Assembly: GCA_030652245.1 (NCBI GenBank)
Contig: JAUSBB010000018.1
Location: 1 to 39,216, forward strand
Length of the DNA stretch: 39,216 nt
From: Rhodocyclaceae bacterium
GTDB taxonomy: Bacteria; Pseudomonadota; Gammaproteobacteria; Burkholderiales; Rhodocyclaceae
Direction: 5' to 3'
The position numbers and the translations under genes were made by a program. Shown in pieces: positions 15,168 through 23,921 of this stretch. Below the pieces are notes generated by a model. That model searched no databases. It had not been told where the DNA came from and saw only the letters and a list, made by a program, of their open reading frames with translations. Numbering within the stretch: position 1 is the stretch's first letter; the number at the start of each line of letters is the position of its first letter.

Positions 15168-17459
15168 GTGACTGCACCCGACACTTTACCCGAAGCCTGG
15201 CGCGGCCAGTTGCCCGCCAGGCTTGAACCCGGCGAGCATCTGATCGCCTGGCTGGAAATCGACCTCGATGATCGCCTCGACTTCCAGCCCGGCCTGGTTG
15301 CCCTGACCGACCGTCGCCTGGTCGCCTTTGCGGAAGACGGGCGATCCTGGCCGCTGACGGCGGCACTCAAACTGGCCCACCACGACCACGCCGGCGTTGG
15401 TACGCTGGAGCTCGAAGATACGCAAGCCCGGCTGGCCCGCTGGCGCTACACACTGGGCAAGAGCCCCGCCGCGCTACGCTTCGAGCGCGAATTCGTGCGT
15501 CAGAGGGACAGCGTCGCGAGCGGACGGCCGCCACCCCCTGCGCCCGCCGCCATCTGTCCGATTTGCCAGATGCAGCTTCAACCTGACGAAGAAGATTGCC
15601 CCAACTGCGTCCGCGAACTGCACACTCCCCCGTCGACCTGGACGCTGCTGCGCATCTGGCGTTTCGCCAAGCCCTACCAATGGCGACTTCTCGCCGGGTT
15701 TCTGCTGACGCTGGCCGCGACCGCCGCCACGCTGGTGCCGCCCTACCTCACCATGCCGCTGATGGACGATGTGCTGATTCCCTATCAGAACGGCACACCC
15801 ATCGATCCCGACAAGGTGGCCTGGCTGCTCGGCGGCTTGCTGGGTTCGGCCACGCTGGCCTGGGGACTGAACTGGGCGCGCACCTACATTCTGGCGCTGG
15901 TTTCCGAACGCATCGGCGCCGACCTGCGCACCACGACTTACGAACATCTGCTCAAGCTCAGCCACGAATACTTCGGCGGCAAGCGCACCGGCGACCTGCT
16001 CGCGCGCATCGGTTCGGAAACCGACCGCATCAACGTCTTTTTGTCGCTGCACCTGCTCGACTTCGCCACCGATGTGCTGATGATCGTGATGACCTCGGTC
16101 ATCCTGTTCTCGATCAACCCCTGGCTCGCGCTGGTGACACTGGTCCCCCTGCCGATCATCGCCTGGATGATTCACATTGTCCGGGATAAATTGCGCACCG
16201 GCTTCGAGCAGATCGACCGCGTCTGGGCCGAAGTCACCAGCGTGCTGGCCGACACCATTCCCGGCGTCCGCGTCGTCAAGGCGTTCGCCCAGGAAGCGCG
16301 CGAGGCGCAGCGCTTCCGCGAAGCCAACAAACACAATCTGGAAGTAAACGACCGCCTGAACCGCATCTGGTCGCTCTTCGCTCCCACCGTCGGCCTGCTC
16401 ACCGAAATCGGCATTCTCGTCGTCTGGGCCTTCGGCATCTGGCTGGTGTCGAAGGACCAGATCACCGTGGGCGTGCTGACCGCTTTCCTCGCCTACATCA
16501 GCCGCTTTTACACCCGGCTCGATTCGATGAGCCGCATCATTTCCGTGACGCAAAAGGCTGCCGCCGGCGCCAAGCGGATTTTCGACATTCTCGACCATGT
16601 CTCCAGCGTTCCCGAACCGGCCAATCCGGTTGCCCTGCCGCCGCTCAAGGGGGGCATCAAGATCGACAACGTGAGTTTCCGTTACGGCAACCGCGCCGTG
16701 CTGCACGGCATCGACCTCGACATTGCGCAGGGCGAAATGATCGGGCTGGTCGGTCACAGCGGTTCGGGCAAGAGCACGCTGGTCAACCTGATCTGCCGCT
16801 TCTACGACGTCACCGAAGGCGCCATCCAGGTTGAAGGCATCGACCTGCGCAGCGTGAAGATCGCCGACTACCGCCGCAATATCGGCCTGGTGCTGCAAGA
16901 GCCTTTCCTCTTTTTCGGCACCATCGCCGAAAACATCGCCTACGGCAAGCCGGAAGCCACCCGGGCAGAGATCGTCGCCGCCGCCCGTGCCGCCCATGCC
17001 CACGAATTCATCCTGCGCCAGCCGCATGGTTACGATTCGCTGGTCGGCGAACGCGGCCAATCGCTCTCGGGCGGCGAACGCCAGCGCATCTCGATCGCCC
17101 GCGCACTGCTGATCGACCCGTGCATTCTGATTCTCGACGAGGCCACCTCGGCCGTCGATACCGAAACCGAATTCGAGATTCAAAGCGCATTGAACAACCT
17201 GATCAAGGGCCGCACCACGATTGCCATCGCCCACCGCCTCTCCACCTTGCGCCGCGCCGATCGGCTGGTGGTGATGGATCGCGGCAGGATCGTCGAAATC
17301 GGCAACCACGACGACCTTATGGCGCGCGGGGGCCATTACTGGCGCCTCTACATGGCGCAGAGCAAGCAGCTCGACGAACCGCCGCCGCTCGGTGAAGACG
17401 AGAGAGCCGCCGCAGTGGTTGACAGCGTCGAGAAACACCCAGCAGAGGCCAAGGTATGA
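15168..17459 (+). CDS. cyanophycin-associated ABC transporter (fused permease-ATPase)
   Basis: This exporter-type ABC protein of about 763 residues carries an unusual N-terminal extension. Residues about 10-105 resemble a PH-like or GRAM-like fold (GEHLIAWLEIDLDDRLDF, GLVALTDRRLVAF). A four-cysteine zinc ribbon follows (CPICQMQLQ, then EEDCPNC). Next are a six-helix membrane domain (about 165-470) and an ATPase domain with Walker A GHSGSGKST, signature LSGGERQR, Walker B CILILDEAT and H-loop AHRLST. The family occurs beside cyanophycin genes and is followed here by DUF1854, as in other genomes. The substrate is unknown. The GTG at 15168 is chosen because it begins the conserved part (TAPDTLPEAWRGQLP), but it has no good ribosome binding site. 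Upstream ATGs at 14988 and 15027 would overlap or abut cphA'. Confidence 0.88.
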   Translation: MTAPDTLPEAWRGQLPARLEPGEHLIAWLEIDLDDRLDFQPGLVALTDRRLVAFAEDGRSWPLTAALKLAHHDHAGVGTLELEDTQARLARWRYTLGKSPAALRFEREFVRQRDSVASGRPPPPAPAAICPICQMQLQPDEEDCPNCVRELHTPPSTWTLLRIWRFAKPYQWRLLAGFLLTLAATAATLVPPYLTMPLMDDVLIPYQNGTPIDPDKVAWLLGGLLGSATLAWGLNWARTYILALVSERIGADLRTTTYEHLLKLSHEYFGGKRTGDLLARIGSETDRINVFLSLHLLDFATDVLMIVMTSVILFSINPWLALVTLVPLPIIAWMIHIVRDKLRTGFEQIDRVWAEVTSVLADTIPGVRVVKAFAQEAREAQRFREANKHNLEVNDRLNRIWSLFAPTVGLLTEIGILVVWAFGIWLVSKDQITVGVLTAFLAYISRFYTRLDSMSRIISVTQKAAAGAKRIFDILDHVSSVPEPANPVALPPLKGGIKIDNVSFRYGNRAVLHGIDLDIAQGEMIGLVGHSGSGKSTLVNLICRFYDVTEGAIQVEGIDLRSVKIADYRRNIGLVLQEPFLFFGTIAENIAYGKPEATRAEIVAAARAAHAHEFILRQPHGYDSLVGERGQSLSGGERQRISIARALLIDPCILILDEATSAVDTETEFEIQSALNNLIKGRTTIAIAHRLSTLRRADRLVVMDRGRIVEIGNHDDLMARGGHYWRLYMAQSKQLDEPPPLGEDERAAAVVDSVEKHPAEAKV

Positions 17460-17460
17460 G

Positions 17461-17544
17461 CGCCGTCCGCCGGGCCGTCCCAAGGAGGCGCACGCCCCCC
17501 CGTGGGGGGCAGCGAGCCGAGTTTGCGAGCGTGGGGGGCCAATC
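17461..17544 (+). repeat. GC-rich palindromic intergenic repeat
   Basis: The 84 bp between the transporter stop and the DUF1854 start contain a perfect hairpin, GCCCCCC (17494-17500), CGT, GGGGGGC (17504-17510). A second G-run, GTGGGGGGCC (17531-17540), follows. The stretch GGGGGGCAGCGAGC...GAGCGTGGGGGG resembles a short palindromic repeat I know as common between genes in betaproteobacterial genomes. Its last G-run lies just before the DUF1854 ATG and may serve as ribosome binding site. No second copy is present in this window. Confidence 0.55.
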
Positions 17545-18030
17545 ATGAGCCGCAAACCCGTCACCGGCCCGTTTGGACTGAGTCGCAACAGCTTCGGCCA
17601 ACTCGTCTATGTCGGCGCCGACGGCGCCGCGCATGAAGGCATCGTCCCCGTGCGCGCCTTCGGTCTTTCCGCGCCCGACTATGGCATCGCTTTGATGTCG
17701 GCCGATGGCAATGAATTGCAGTGGATCGAAAGCCTGGACACCCTGCCGGCGGACAGCCGCGGCCTGATCGTCGAGGAACTGGCCCAGCGCGAGTTCATTC
17801 CCGAAATTCACCGCATTATTTCCGTATCGAGCTATGCCACGCCCAGCACCTGGCAGGTCGAGACCGATCGCGGCGCCACCTCGCTCATACTCAAGAGCGA
17901 AGACGATATCCGCCGCCTGCGCACCACCGGTGTCCTCTTGATCGCCGACAGCCAGGGCGTGCATTTCCTGATTCGCGACCGCCTGGCGCTCGATCCGCAC
18001 AGCCAGAAGATTCTCAAGCGTTTTCTGTGA
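17545..18030 (+). CDS. DUF1854 protein, cyanophycin-associated
   Basis: The 161-residue protein has no signal peptide or membrane segment and matches the DUF1854 family: [71 protein letters not shown] and [23 protein letters not shown]. Members are found next to the cyanophycin-associated ABC transporter, and no reaction is known. The ATG at 17545 is chosen because the family starts there and a G-rich run lies 4 nt upstream. Its TGA overlaps the GTG start of glgX (GTGA), so the two are probably translationally coupled. A cytosolic regulator or partner of the transporter is possible. Confidence 0.88.
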   Translation: MSRKPVTGPFGLSRNSFGQLVYVGADGAAHEGIVPVRAFGLSAPDYGIALMSADGNELQWIESLDTLPADSRGLIVEELAQREFIPEIHRIISVSSYATPSTWQVETDRGATSLILKSEDDIRRLRTTGVLLIADSQGVHFLIRDRLALDPHSQKILKRFL

Positions 18031-20183
18031 TTACCGATCAAATAACGGCGGTCTGGCCCGGCTCACCCTACCCGCGCGGCGCCACCTGGGATGGCGAAGG
18101 CGTGAACTTTGCCCTATTTTCCGAACATGCCGAAAAGGTCGAACTCTGCCTGTTCGACCCCAGTGGCCAGCACGAGGTACAGCGCATCCCCGTGCGCGAA
18201 CAGACCGACCTGGTCTGGCACTGCTATCTGCCCGAGGCGCGTCCCGGTCTGCTGTATGGTTATCGGGTGCATGGCCCCTATGACCCGGAGCGCGGGCACC
18301 GCTTCAACCCGCACAAGCTGCTCATCGAACCCTACGCCAAGGACATCGTCGGCCCGCTAACCTGGAGCGACGCCCACTTCGGCTATAGCCCCGATGGCCC
18401 GGCCGGCGATCTTGTTCCGGATCGCCGCGACAATGCCGTCGGCATGCCAAAATGCCGGGTGATCGACCCGGCATTTGCCTGGGGCGCCGACCGCTCGCCG
18501 AACATTCCCTGGCACGAGATGGTGATCTATGAACTGCATGTGGGCGGCTTCACCAAAAATCACCCCGACGTACCCCCTGCCTTGCGAGGCACCTATGCCG
18601 GCCTGTGCACCGCCCCGGTCATCGAGCACCTGAAGCGCCTGGGCATTACCTCGGTCGAACTGATGCCGATCCATGCCTTTATCGACGACCGCCATCTGGT
18701 TGATCAGGGGAAACGCAATTTCTGGGGTTACAACTCGGTTGCTTACTTCGCGCCAGACCAACGCTACTCCTCAAACGGCTCGACCAAGGAATTCAAGACC
18801 ATGGTCAAGACGCTGCATTCGGCGGGCATCGAAGTGATTCTGGACGTGGTGTACAACCACACCGCCGAAGGCAATCACCTCGGGCCAACGCTCTCCTTCC
18901 GGGGCATCGACAACGCCGCCTATTACCGGCTGACGCCCGGCAACCGGCGCCACTACACGGACTACACGGGCTGCGGCAACACGCTCAATCTCCAGCACCC
19001 GTGCGTCCTCCAGCTCATCATGGACTCGCTGCGCTACTGGGTGCTGGAGATGCACGTCGATGGCTTCCGTTTCGACCTGGCTTCGGCGCTGGCCCGCGAA
19101 CTGCACGAGGTCGACCGCCTCGGCGCCTTCTTCGACATCCTGCACCAGGACCCGGTCCTGTCGCAGGTCAAGCTGATCGCCGAACCCTGGGATCTGGGCG
19201 AAGGCGGCTATCAGGTCGGCAATTTCCCGGTCGGCTGGGCCGAATGGAACGACCGTTATCGGGATTGCATGCGTGCTTACTGGCGCGGCGATGGCGGCCT
19301 GATCGGCGAATTCGCCCGGCGCCTGACCGGCTCCTCCGATCTCTACGCCCATAATGGCCGCCGTCCGCATGCCAGCATCAATTACATCACCGCCCATGAC
19401 GGCTTCACCCTGCACGACCTGGTGAGCTACAACCACAAGCACAACCAGGCCAACGGCGAGGACAACAAGGACGGCACCGACAACAACCTGTCATGGAACT
19501 GCGGCGTCGAAGGCCCCACCGACCGGCCGGAAATCATCGCCCTGCGCGCGCGCCAGAAACGCAACCTGCTGGCCACGCTGCTCCTGTCGCAGGGCGTGCC
19601 GATGTTGCTGGCCGGCGACGAAATGGGCCGGACGCAACAGGGCAACAACAACGCCTATTGTCAGGACAACGCGGTCGGCTGGGTCGATTGGTCGCTCTCG
19701 GACGCCGACCGCGAGTTGCAGGATTTTGTCGCGCGGCTGATCCACCTGCGCCGCGCCCACCCGGTATTCCATCGCCGCAACTTTCTCCAGGGCCGGCCGA
19801 TCCACGGTTCTGCCGTCAAGGATATCCACTGGCTCAAACCCAATGGCAGCGAGATGAGCGACCACGAGTGGATGCACGACTTCGCCCGCAGCCTGGGCAT
19901 CTATCTGTCGGGTAAATTGCTCGGCGAAGTCGACGCGCGCGGCCGGGCGGTGCATGATGACAATTTCATCCTGCTGTTCAATGCGCACCACGAACGCATC
20001 GATTTTCGCCTGCCCGTTCTGTGTAAAGACTGCGTCTGGCAGGCCACCCTCGACACCCACTACCACGCCGGACTGGACGTCGACGGCGACTTCGTTGGTG
20101 GCGACACCTATCCGCTGGAAGGCCGTACACTCGCCCTGTTGCGTCAGCGCAATCTTGCAGCGCCCACGGCAGACCTGACATGA
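18027..20183 (+). CDS. glgX: glycogen debranching enzyme GlgX
   Basis: GlgX hydrolyses alpha-1,6 branches in phosphorylase-trimmed glycogen, releasing short maltodextrins. The 718-residue protein has an N-terminal carbohydrate-binding domain ([25 protein letters not shown]) and a GH13 catalytic barrel. Its motifs are [10 protein letters not shown], nucleophile Asp in [11 protein letters not shown], acid/base Glu in [10 protein letters not shown] and third Asp in [20 protein letters not shown] at 18027 is the likely start: it overlaps the DUF1854 stop as GTGA and precedes the conserved N-terminus directly. The stop overlaps malQ as ATGA. It lies in one operon with malQ and downstream of the cyanophycin-associated transporter. 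Confidence 0.95.
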   Translation: MITDQITAVWPGSPYPRGATWDGEGVNFALFSEHAEKVELCLFDPSGQHEVQRIPVREQTDLVWHCYLPEARPGLLYGYRVHGPYDPERGHRFNPHKLLIEPYAKDIVGPLTWSDAHFGYSPDGPAGDLVPDRRDNAVGMPKCRVIDPAFAWGADRSPNIPWHEMVIYELHVGGFTKNHPDVPPALRGTYAGLCTAPVIEHLKRLGITSVELMPIHAFIDDRHLVDQGKRNFWGYNSVAYFAPDQRYSSNGSTKEFKTMVKTLHSAGIEVILDVVYNHTAEGNHLGPTLSFRGIDNAAYYRLTPGNRRHYTDYTGCGNTLNLQHPCVLQLIMDSLRYWVLEMHVDGFRFDLASALARELHEVDRLGAFFDILHQDPVLSQVKLIAEPWDLGEGGYQVGNFPVGWAEWNDRYRDCMRAYWRGDGGLIGEFARRLTGSSDLYAHNGRRPHASINYITAHDGFTLHDLVSYNHKHNQANGEDNKDGTDNNLSWNCGVEGPTDRPEIIALRARQKRNLLATLLLSQGVPMLLAGDEMGRTQQGNNNAYCQDNAVGWVDWSLSDADRELQDFVARLIHLRRAHPVFHRRNFLQGRPIHGSAVKDIHWLKPNGSEMSDHEWMHDFARSLGIYLSGKLLGEVDARGRAVHDDNFILLFNAHHERIDFRLPVLCKDCVWQATLDTHYHAGLDVDGDFVGGDTYPLEGRTLALLRQRNLAAPTADLT

Positions 20184-22303
20184 CCGACGACCTGAAAGCG
20201 CTCGCCAACCGCTGCGGCATTGCCGATGCGTATCACGACATCTGGGGCGGCCATCATGCAACGTCGACCTACACCCGCCAGGCGCTCCTGGCGGCGATGC
20301 ACTTTGCACCCGAGGCAGTGGCGGACGCTCCCGCCGACCTGATCAAAGCCATCGAGGCCGCCGAACGCCAGCGCGTCCTGCCGCCGGTACTGATCGTCCG
20401 CGCCGGGGAGCCGATTCGCATCACTCACGCGCTACCGGACTGGCACTGGACGCTCGTCCTCGAAACCGGCAAGACCCAGCACGGACAATGTCCGCCAACC
20501 GGAGAACTCGAACTCTCTCCCATCGAGACCCTCGGCTATCACCGCATCGAATTTCGCCACGACGCGGTTACCCACATAATGCCGCTGATCGTCGTGCCAC
20601 CGCGCTGCTACCAACCGGCGGCGATCCTGGAGGGTGGTCGCATCTGGGGACTGACTGTGCAACTGTATGGCGTGCGCTCCGCCCGCAACTGGGGCATCGG
20701 CGATTTCACCGATCTCGGCGATTTGCTCGCACTCACGGCTACGGCTGGCGGCGACCTGGTCGGCGTCAATCCCCTGCACGCCCTGTTTCCCGACAACCCG
20801 GCGCACATCAGTCCCTACAGCCCGTCGCAGCGCGGCTTTGTCAATGTGCTCTACCTCGATGTCGAGGCGGTCGCCGAAATGTCCACCTGTGCGGAGGCAA
20901 AGCGCCGTCTCGCCAGCGCCGACTTTCAGAAACGCCTGCAAGCCTTGCGCGATGCCGAAATGGTTGACTACGTCCAGGTGTCCCGCGCCAAGTTCGAGAT
21001 TCTGGAAATCCTCTTCGCGCATTTTCTGGCCAACGCGAATGAACACAGCGCCGCCTTTGCCGCCTGGCGCGCCGCGCAAGGTGAAGAGCTTGAGCGCCAT
21101 GCCCGCTTTGCCGCCCTGCAAGCGCACTTTCGCGCCGCCGACGCGAACATCTGGGGCTGGCCAGCCTGGCCGGAAGCCTATCGCAGCCCGGAAGCGCCCG
21201 CCGTCGCCGCCTTTGCCGCCGACCATGCGCGCGCCGTCACCTGGCACGCCTGGCTGCAATGGCTGACCGACACGCAACTTGCCGCCGCCGCGCGGCGCGC
21301 GGCGCAATGCGGCATGGCCGTCGGCGTGTACCAGGATCTCGCGGTCGGCGCCAATCCGAATGGCGCCGAGGTCTGGAACTGGCAGGAAGTTTTCGCTGTC
21401 GATGCCCATGCCGGCGCCCCTCCCGACGAAATCAACCTGATGGGCCAGGACTGGGGCCTGCCGCCCTTTGTGCCCCACCGCCTGCGTGACGCAGCCTATG
21501 TGCCCTTCATCGACATCCTGCGCGCCAACATGAAACATGCCGGCGCCCTGCGCATCGACCATGTGATGGGCCTGCTGCGGATGTTCTGGGTACCGGCGGA
21601 CATTCCCGCCACCGAAGGCGCTTATGTGCATTACCCCTTCGAGGATATTCTCGGCATCGTCGCGCTGGAAAGTCAGCGCAACCAGTGCCTGGTGATCGGC
21701 GAAGACCTCGGCACCGTGCCCGACGGCTTCCGGCCGCGCCTGGCCGAATGCGGCGTGCTCTCCTATCATCCGCTGATCTTCGAACGTTACCCCGACGGCA
21801 ATTTCCGGCTGCCGGCGGATATCCCGCGGCAGGCCCTGGTGGCTGCCGGTACGCATGACCTGCCCACCTTGCGCGGCTTCTGGCATGGCGCAGACATGGA
21901 GATCCGCGCCACCCTGCACCTCTTTCCCAGTGAAGAGCTGCGGCAACGCCTGATCACCGAACGCGATTGGGATCGCGGTCGGCTACTCTGGGCGCTCGAA
22001 CAGGAAAATCTGCTGCCAGCGGGCGTGAGCAAGCAGCCTGCGGAGATGCCGGAGATTTCAACCGAAACCGTCCTGGCGATCCACGTCTATCTGGCACGCT
22101 CGCCAGCGCAGATCATGGTGGTGCAGCCCGAAGATATTCTTGGCGTGCTGGAACAACCCAACCTGCCGGGTACCCTCGAAGACCAGCATCCCAACTGGCA
22201 ACGCAAGTTGCCGCTGCCCCTTGAGGGCTGGTCATCCCTGGCCAGCTACAATGCACTCGTGACGGCGGTACGCGCCGCACGCAAACCAATAGCCTCCCCA
22301 TGA
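20180..22303 (+). CDS. malQ: 4-alpha-glucanotransferase (amylomaltase)
   Basis: MalQ moves glucan segments between maltodextrins and releases glucose, recycling the short chains left by GlgX. The 707-residue protein has the longer bacterial form with an N-terminal extension (about 1-160). The GH77 core has [22 protein letters not shown], nucleophile Asp in [10 protein letters not shown], Glu in [14 protein letters not shown] and Asp in [15 protein letters not shown] at 20180 overlaps the glgX stop (ATGA), and the TGA overlaps the next gene's ATG. A variant of the dispersed 23-bp repeat lies inside it at 20904-20926, coding RLASADF. The protein there is not longer than expected. Confidence 0.95.
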   Translation: MTDDLKALANRCGIADAYHDIWGGHHATSTYTRQALLAAMHFAPEAVADAPADLIKAIEAAERQRVLPPVLIVRAGEPIRITHALPDWHWTLVLETGKTQHGQCPPTGELELSPIETLGYHRIEFRHDAVTHIMPLIVVPPRCYQPAAILEGGRIWGLTVQLYGVRSARNWGIGDFTDLGDLLALTATAGGDLVGVNPLHALFPDNPAHISPYSPSQRGFVNVLYLDVEAVAEMSTCAEAKRRLASADFQKRLQALRDAEMVDYVQVSRAKFEILEILFAHFLANANEHSAAFAAWRAAQGEELERHARFAALQAHFRAADANIWGWPAWPEAYRSPEAPAVAAFAADHARAVTWHAWLQWLTDTQLAAAARRAAQCGMAVGVYQDLAVGANPNGAEVWNWQEVFAVDAHAGAPPDEINLMGQDWGLPPFVPHRLRDAAYVPFIDILRANMKHAGALRIDHVMGLLRMFWVPADIPATEGAYVHYPFEDILGIVALESQRNQCLVIGEDLGTVPDGFRPRLAECGVLSYHPLIFERYPDGNFRLPADIPRQALVAAGTHDLPTLRGFWHGADMEIRATLHLFPSEELRQRLITERDWDRGRLLWALEQENLLPAGVSKQPAEMPEISTETVLAIHVYLARSPAQIMVVQPEDILGVLEQPNLPGTLEDQHPNWQRKLPLPLEGWSSLASYNALVTAVRAARKPIASP
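20904..20926 (-). repeat. dispersed 23-bp repeat, copy d (inside malQ)
   Basis: The plus strand reads GCCGTCTCGCCAG followed by CGCCGACTTT, differing from copies a-c at one base. It is identical over 25 bases to copy e in lapB (29643-29667). It is coding DNA here, read in a different frame and strand from the copies in lapB, aroA, tyrA and serC. Confidence 0.7.
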
Positions 22304-23148
22304 AATTCGACGTCGGCTCCTTCCGTGCCTGGCCGCACAAGAAAATCACCCTGCTCGGCATGTCGGGCGTTGGCAAGACTTGGCTGTCGTCCATGTTGCG
22401 CCGCCACGACTGGTTTCATTACTCGGCCGACTTCCGCATCGGCAAGCGCTATCTCGACGAACCGATACTCGACCTCATCAAGCAGCAGGCCATGCAGGTG
22501 CCATTTCTGCGCGATCTGTTGCGGCGCGACTGGATCGACATCAAGAACAACATCAAGGTGGATGACCTCGGCCCGGTGTTGTCTTTCGTCGGTAAACTCG
22601 GCGACCCGGCGCAGGGCGGCATTCCCTTTGAGGAATTCAGCCGCCGCCAGGCGATGTATCGCGAAGGCGAGATCGCCGCCATGCGCGACGTCCCCGAATT
22701 CGTCAGGAAGGCGCAAGACATCTACGGTTACGCCCATTTCGTCAACGATGTCGGCGGCAGCCTGTGCGAACTCGAAGACCCGGCGGTCATCGACCTCCTG
22801 GTCGAACACACGCTGATCCTCTACATCCAGGTCACCACGGCCGAAGAAGAAGCCGAGCTGATCCGTCGCGCCCAGTCCGACCCCAAGCCGATGTATTACC
22901 GTCCGGCCTTCCTGGCCGAGCATCTGACGCGCTATCTCGCCGAACGACAACTGGCCGACATCAACGCCGCCGCTCCGGACGACTTCTCGCGCTGGATATT
23001 TCCGCACCTGTTTCACGCGCGCATCCCGCGCTACGAGGCGATTGCCCGGCCGCACGGCTATACCGTGACCTCAGCCGAAGTCGCACAATTGCGGGACGAA
23101 CAAGACTTTCTCACCCTAGTAGAAACCGCGATCTTACGAGGTCGGTAA
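22300..23148 (+). CDS. P-loop ATPase/kinase-like protein of unknown role
   Basis: The 282-residue soluble protein has a Walker A motif near the N-terminus (LLGMSGVGKTWLSSML, about 19-34), then HYSADFRIGKRYL, a possible Walker B-like stretch FVNDVGGSLCELED, and LILYIQVTT. The overall pattern resembles small nucleotide or sugar kinases and uncharacterised proteobacterial ATPases. I do not recognise a characterised family. It overlaps malQ by 4 bp (ATGA) and ends the operon, so it is probably co-expressed with glycogen breakdown. An inverted repeat CTGACG (23158-23163) and CGTCAG (23178-23183) lies just after the stop but lacks a T-run. Confidence 0.75.
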   Translation: MKFDVGSFRAWPHKKITLLGMSGVGKTWLSSMLRRHDWFHYSADFRIGKRYLDEPILDLIKQQAMQVPFLRDLLRRDWIDIKNNIKVDDLGPVLSFVGKLGDPAQGGIPFEEFSRRQAMYREGEIAAMRDVPEFVRKAQDIYGYAHFVNDVGGSLCELEDPAVIDLLVEHTLILYIQVTTAEEEAELIRRAQSDPKPMYYRPAFLAEHLTRYLAERQLADINAAAPDDFSRWIFPHLFHARIPRYEAIARPHGYTVTSAEVAQLRDEQDFLTLVETAILRGR

Positions 23149-23315
23149 AAGTCGGCACTGACGGGAAGCCGCGGATTCGTCAGATCGCTGGTTAAAGCCA
23201 ATTATCCTGACTTGCGTCAATTCTTTTTCCATTACAGCGTTTAAGCTTTAGATGTGGTGGCAGCGGTGCCGCTATTTGTTTGGCAGATGCTTTGATTGAC
23301 TCGAAGGAGTCGAGT

Positions 23316-23363
23316 ATGACTATGCCAGTCAATTTTAATCCATACAAAGGAGACATTTTATGA
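23316..23363 (+). CDS. 15-residue leader ORF coupled to the next gene
   Basis: ATG 23316 opens a 15-codon frame, MTMPVNFNPYKGDIL, ending at TGA 23361-23363. An AAGGAG (23304-23309) sits 6 nt upstream. The stop overlaps the start of the next gene as ATGA, and the downstream gene's own AAAGGAG lies inside this ORF. Good spacing and a perfect 4-bp overlap argue for translation and coupling. Whether the peptide itself matters is unknown. A small hairpin (GACTC 23298-23302, GAGTC 23307-23311) covers its ribosome binding site. Confidence 0.45.
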   Translation: MTMPVNFNPYKGDIL

Positions 23364-23764
23364 AAAGGTTATTCGCGGTATTTGCAATCGTTATCCTGGC
23401 TGCGCTTCCGGTTCACGCTGGCGAGTATGATGACTTAAGAACAAAGGTGAGCGCGGCAAGAGACTCGTTAGTCGAAATGATGCTCAATAAGGATAGTCGC
23501 GGTGCCGACCATCAGAAACGGGTGAAAGACACTGCCGATGCTGTCAGCGCCCACCTCGCCAAAATGAAGGCGCCGGCCGGAAAAGAAGCTAAGTTCAAGG
23601 AATTGAATGAGACATGGAACGCATTTAAGAAGACACGTGAAACAGAATTGGTCCCGCTCATCCTAAAAGGCAGCGATGATGAAGCCAAAAAGATCGCCGG
23701 CGGCATTCAAAAAGAAAGAATCACGAATTGCCATAAGCTCATAAACGAACTTGGCGGAAGTTAA
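23360..23764 (+). CDS. small secreted helical protein, chemoreceptor-sensor-like
   Basis: The 134-residue protein has a clear signal peptide (MKRLFAVFAIVILAALPVHA, cleaved before GEYDD). A wholly helical, charged mature part of about 113 residues follows. The segment ETWNAFKKTRETELVPLILKG, then DDEAKKIAGG, resembles half of the four-helix bundle found in the periplasmic sensor of chemoreceptors such as the one encoded next. It has a single cysteine (TNCHK) and no heme motif. AAAGGAG precedes the ATG by about 7 nt. A soluble ligand-binding or sensor protein working with the downstream receptor is inferred from context and helix pattern. Confidence 0.75.
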   Translation: MKRLFAVFAIVILAALPVHAGEYDDLRTKVSAARDSLVEMMLNKDSRGADHQKRVKDTADAVSAHLAKMKAPAGKEAKFKELNETWNAFKKTRETELVPLILKGSDDEAKKIAGGIQKERITNCHKLINELGGS

Positions 23765-23780
23765 TCATATTGTTTCAGCA

Positions 23781-23849
23781 GCGGGGATACCGGTCTGAAA
23801 GGCCATGGGGGAAAGCTGTCATCTCAATCTGTTGGTCCGTTACCCCCGC
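23781..23849 (+). promoter_or_regulatory. possible structured RNA leader of the chemoreceptor gene
   Basis: GCGGGG (23781-23786) can pair with CCCCGC (23844-23849), enclosing a small hairpin GGTC-TGAAA-GGCC (23792-23804) and a purine-rich GGGGGAAAGC. A second stem, GCCTT (23848-23852) with AAGGC (23857-23861), overlaps the 3' side of the outer stem, so the two exclude each other. This arrangement suits a switch 70 nt ahead of the chemoreceptor ATG. It loosely recalls c-di-GMP (GEMM) riboswitches, but the conserved GEMM core words are missing, so no class is called. Confidence 0.3.
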
Positions 23850-23921
23850 CTTCCCAAAGGCAAATAATCCACTAAGACGAATTATTTTTTCGGTGCTTCA
23901 ATCGAAGAATGGTGGCAGGCT

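Noticed and set aside
23280-23296. Sigma-54-like sequence TTGGCAGATGCTTTGAT upstream of the leader ORF
   Set aside because: It matches most of the -24/-12 pattern but lacks the near-invariant C of the -12 GC, so I do not call a promoter.
23781-23849. c-di-GMP-I (GEMM) riboswitch
   Set aside because: There is a TGAAA-loop hairpin and a GGGGGAAAGC, but the conserved CACGCA and GACGCAAAGC words are missing.
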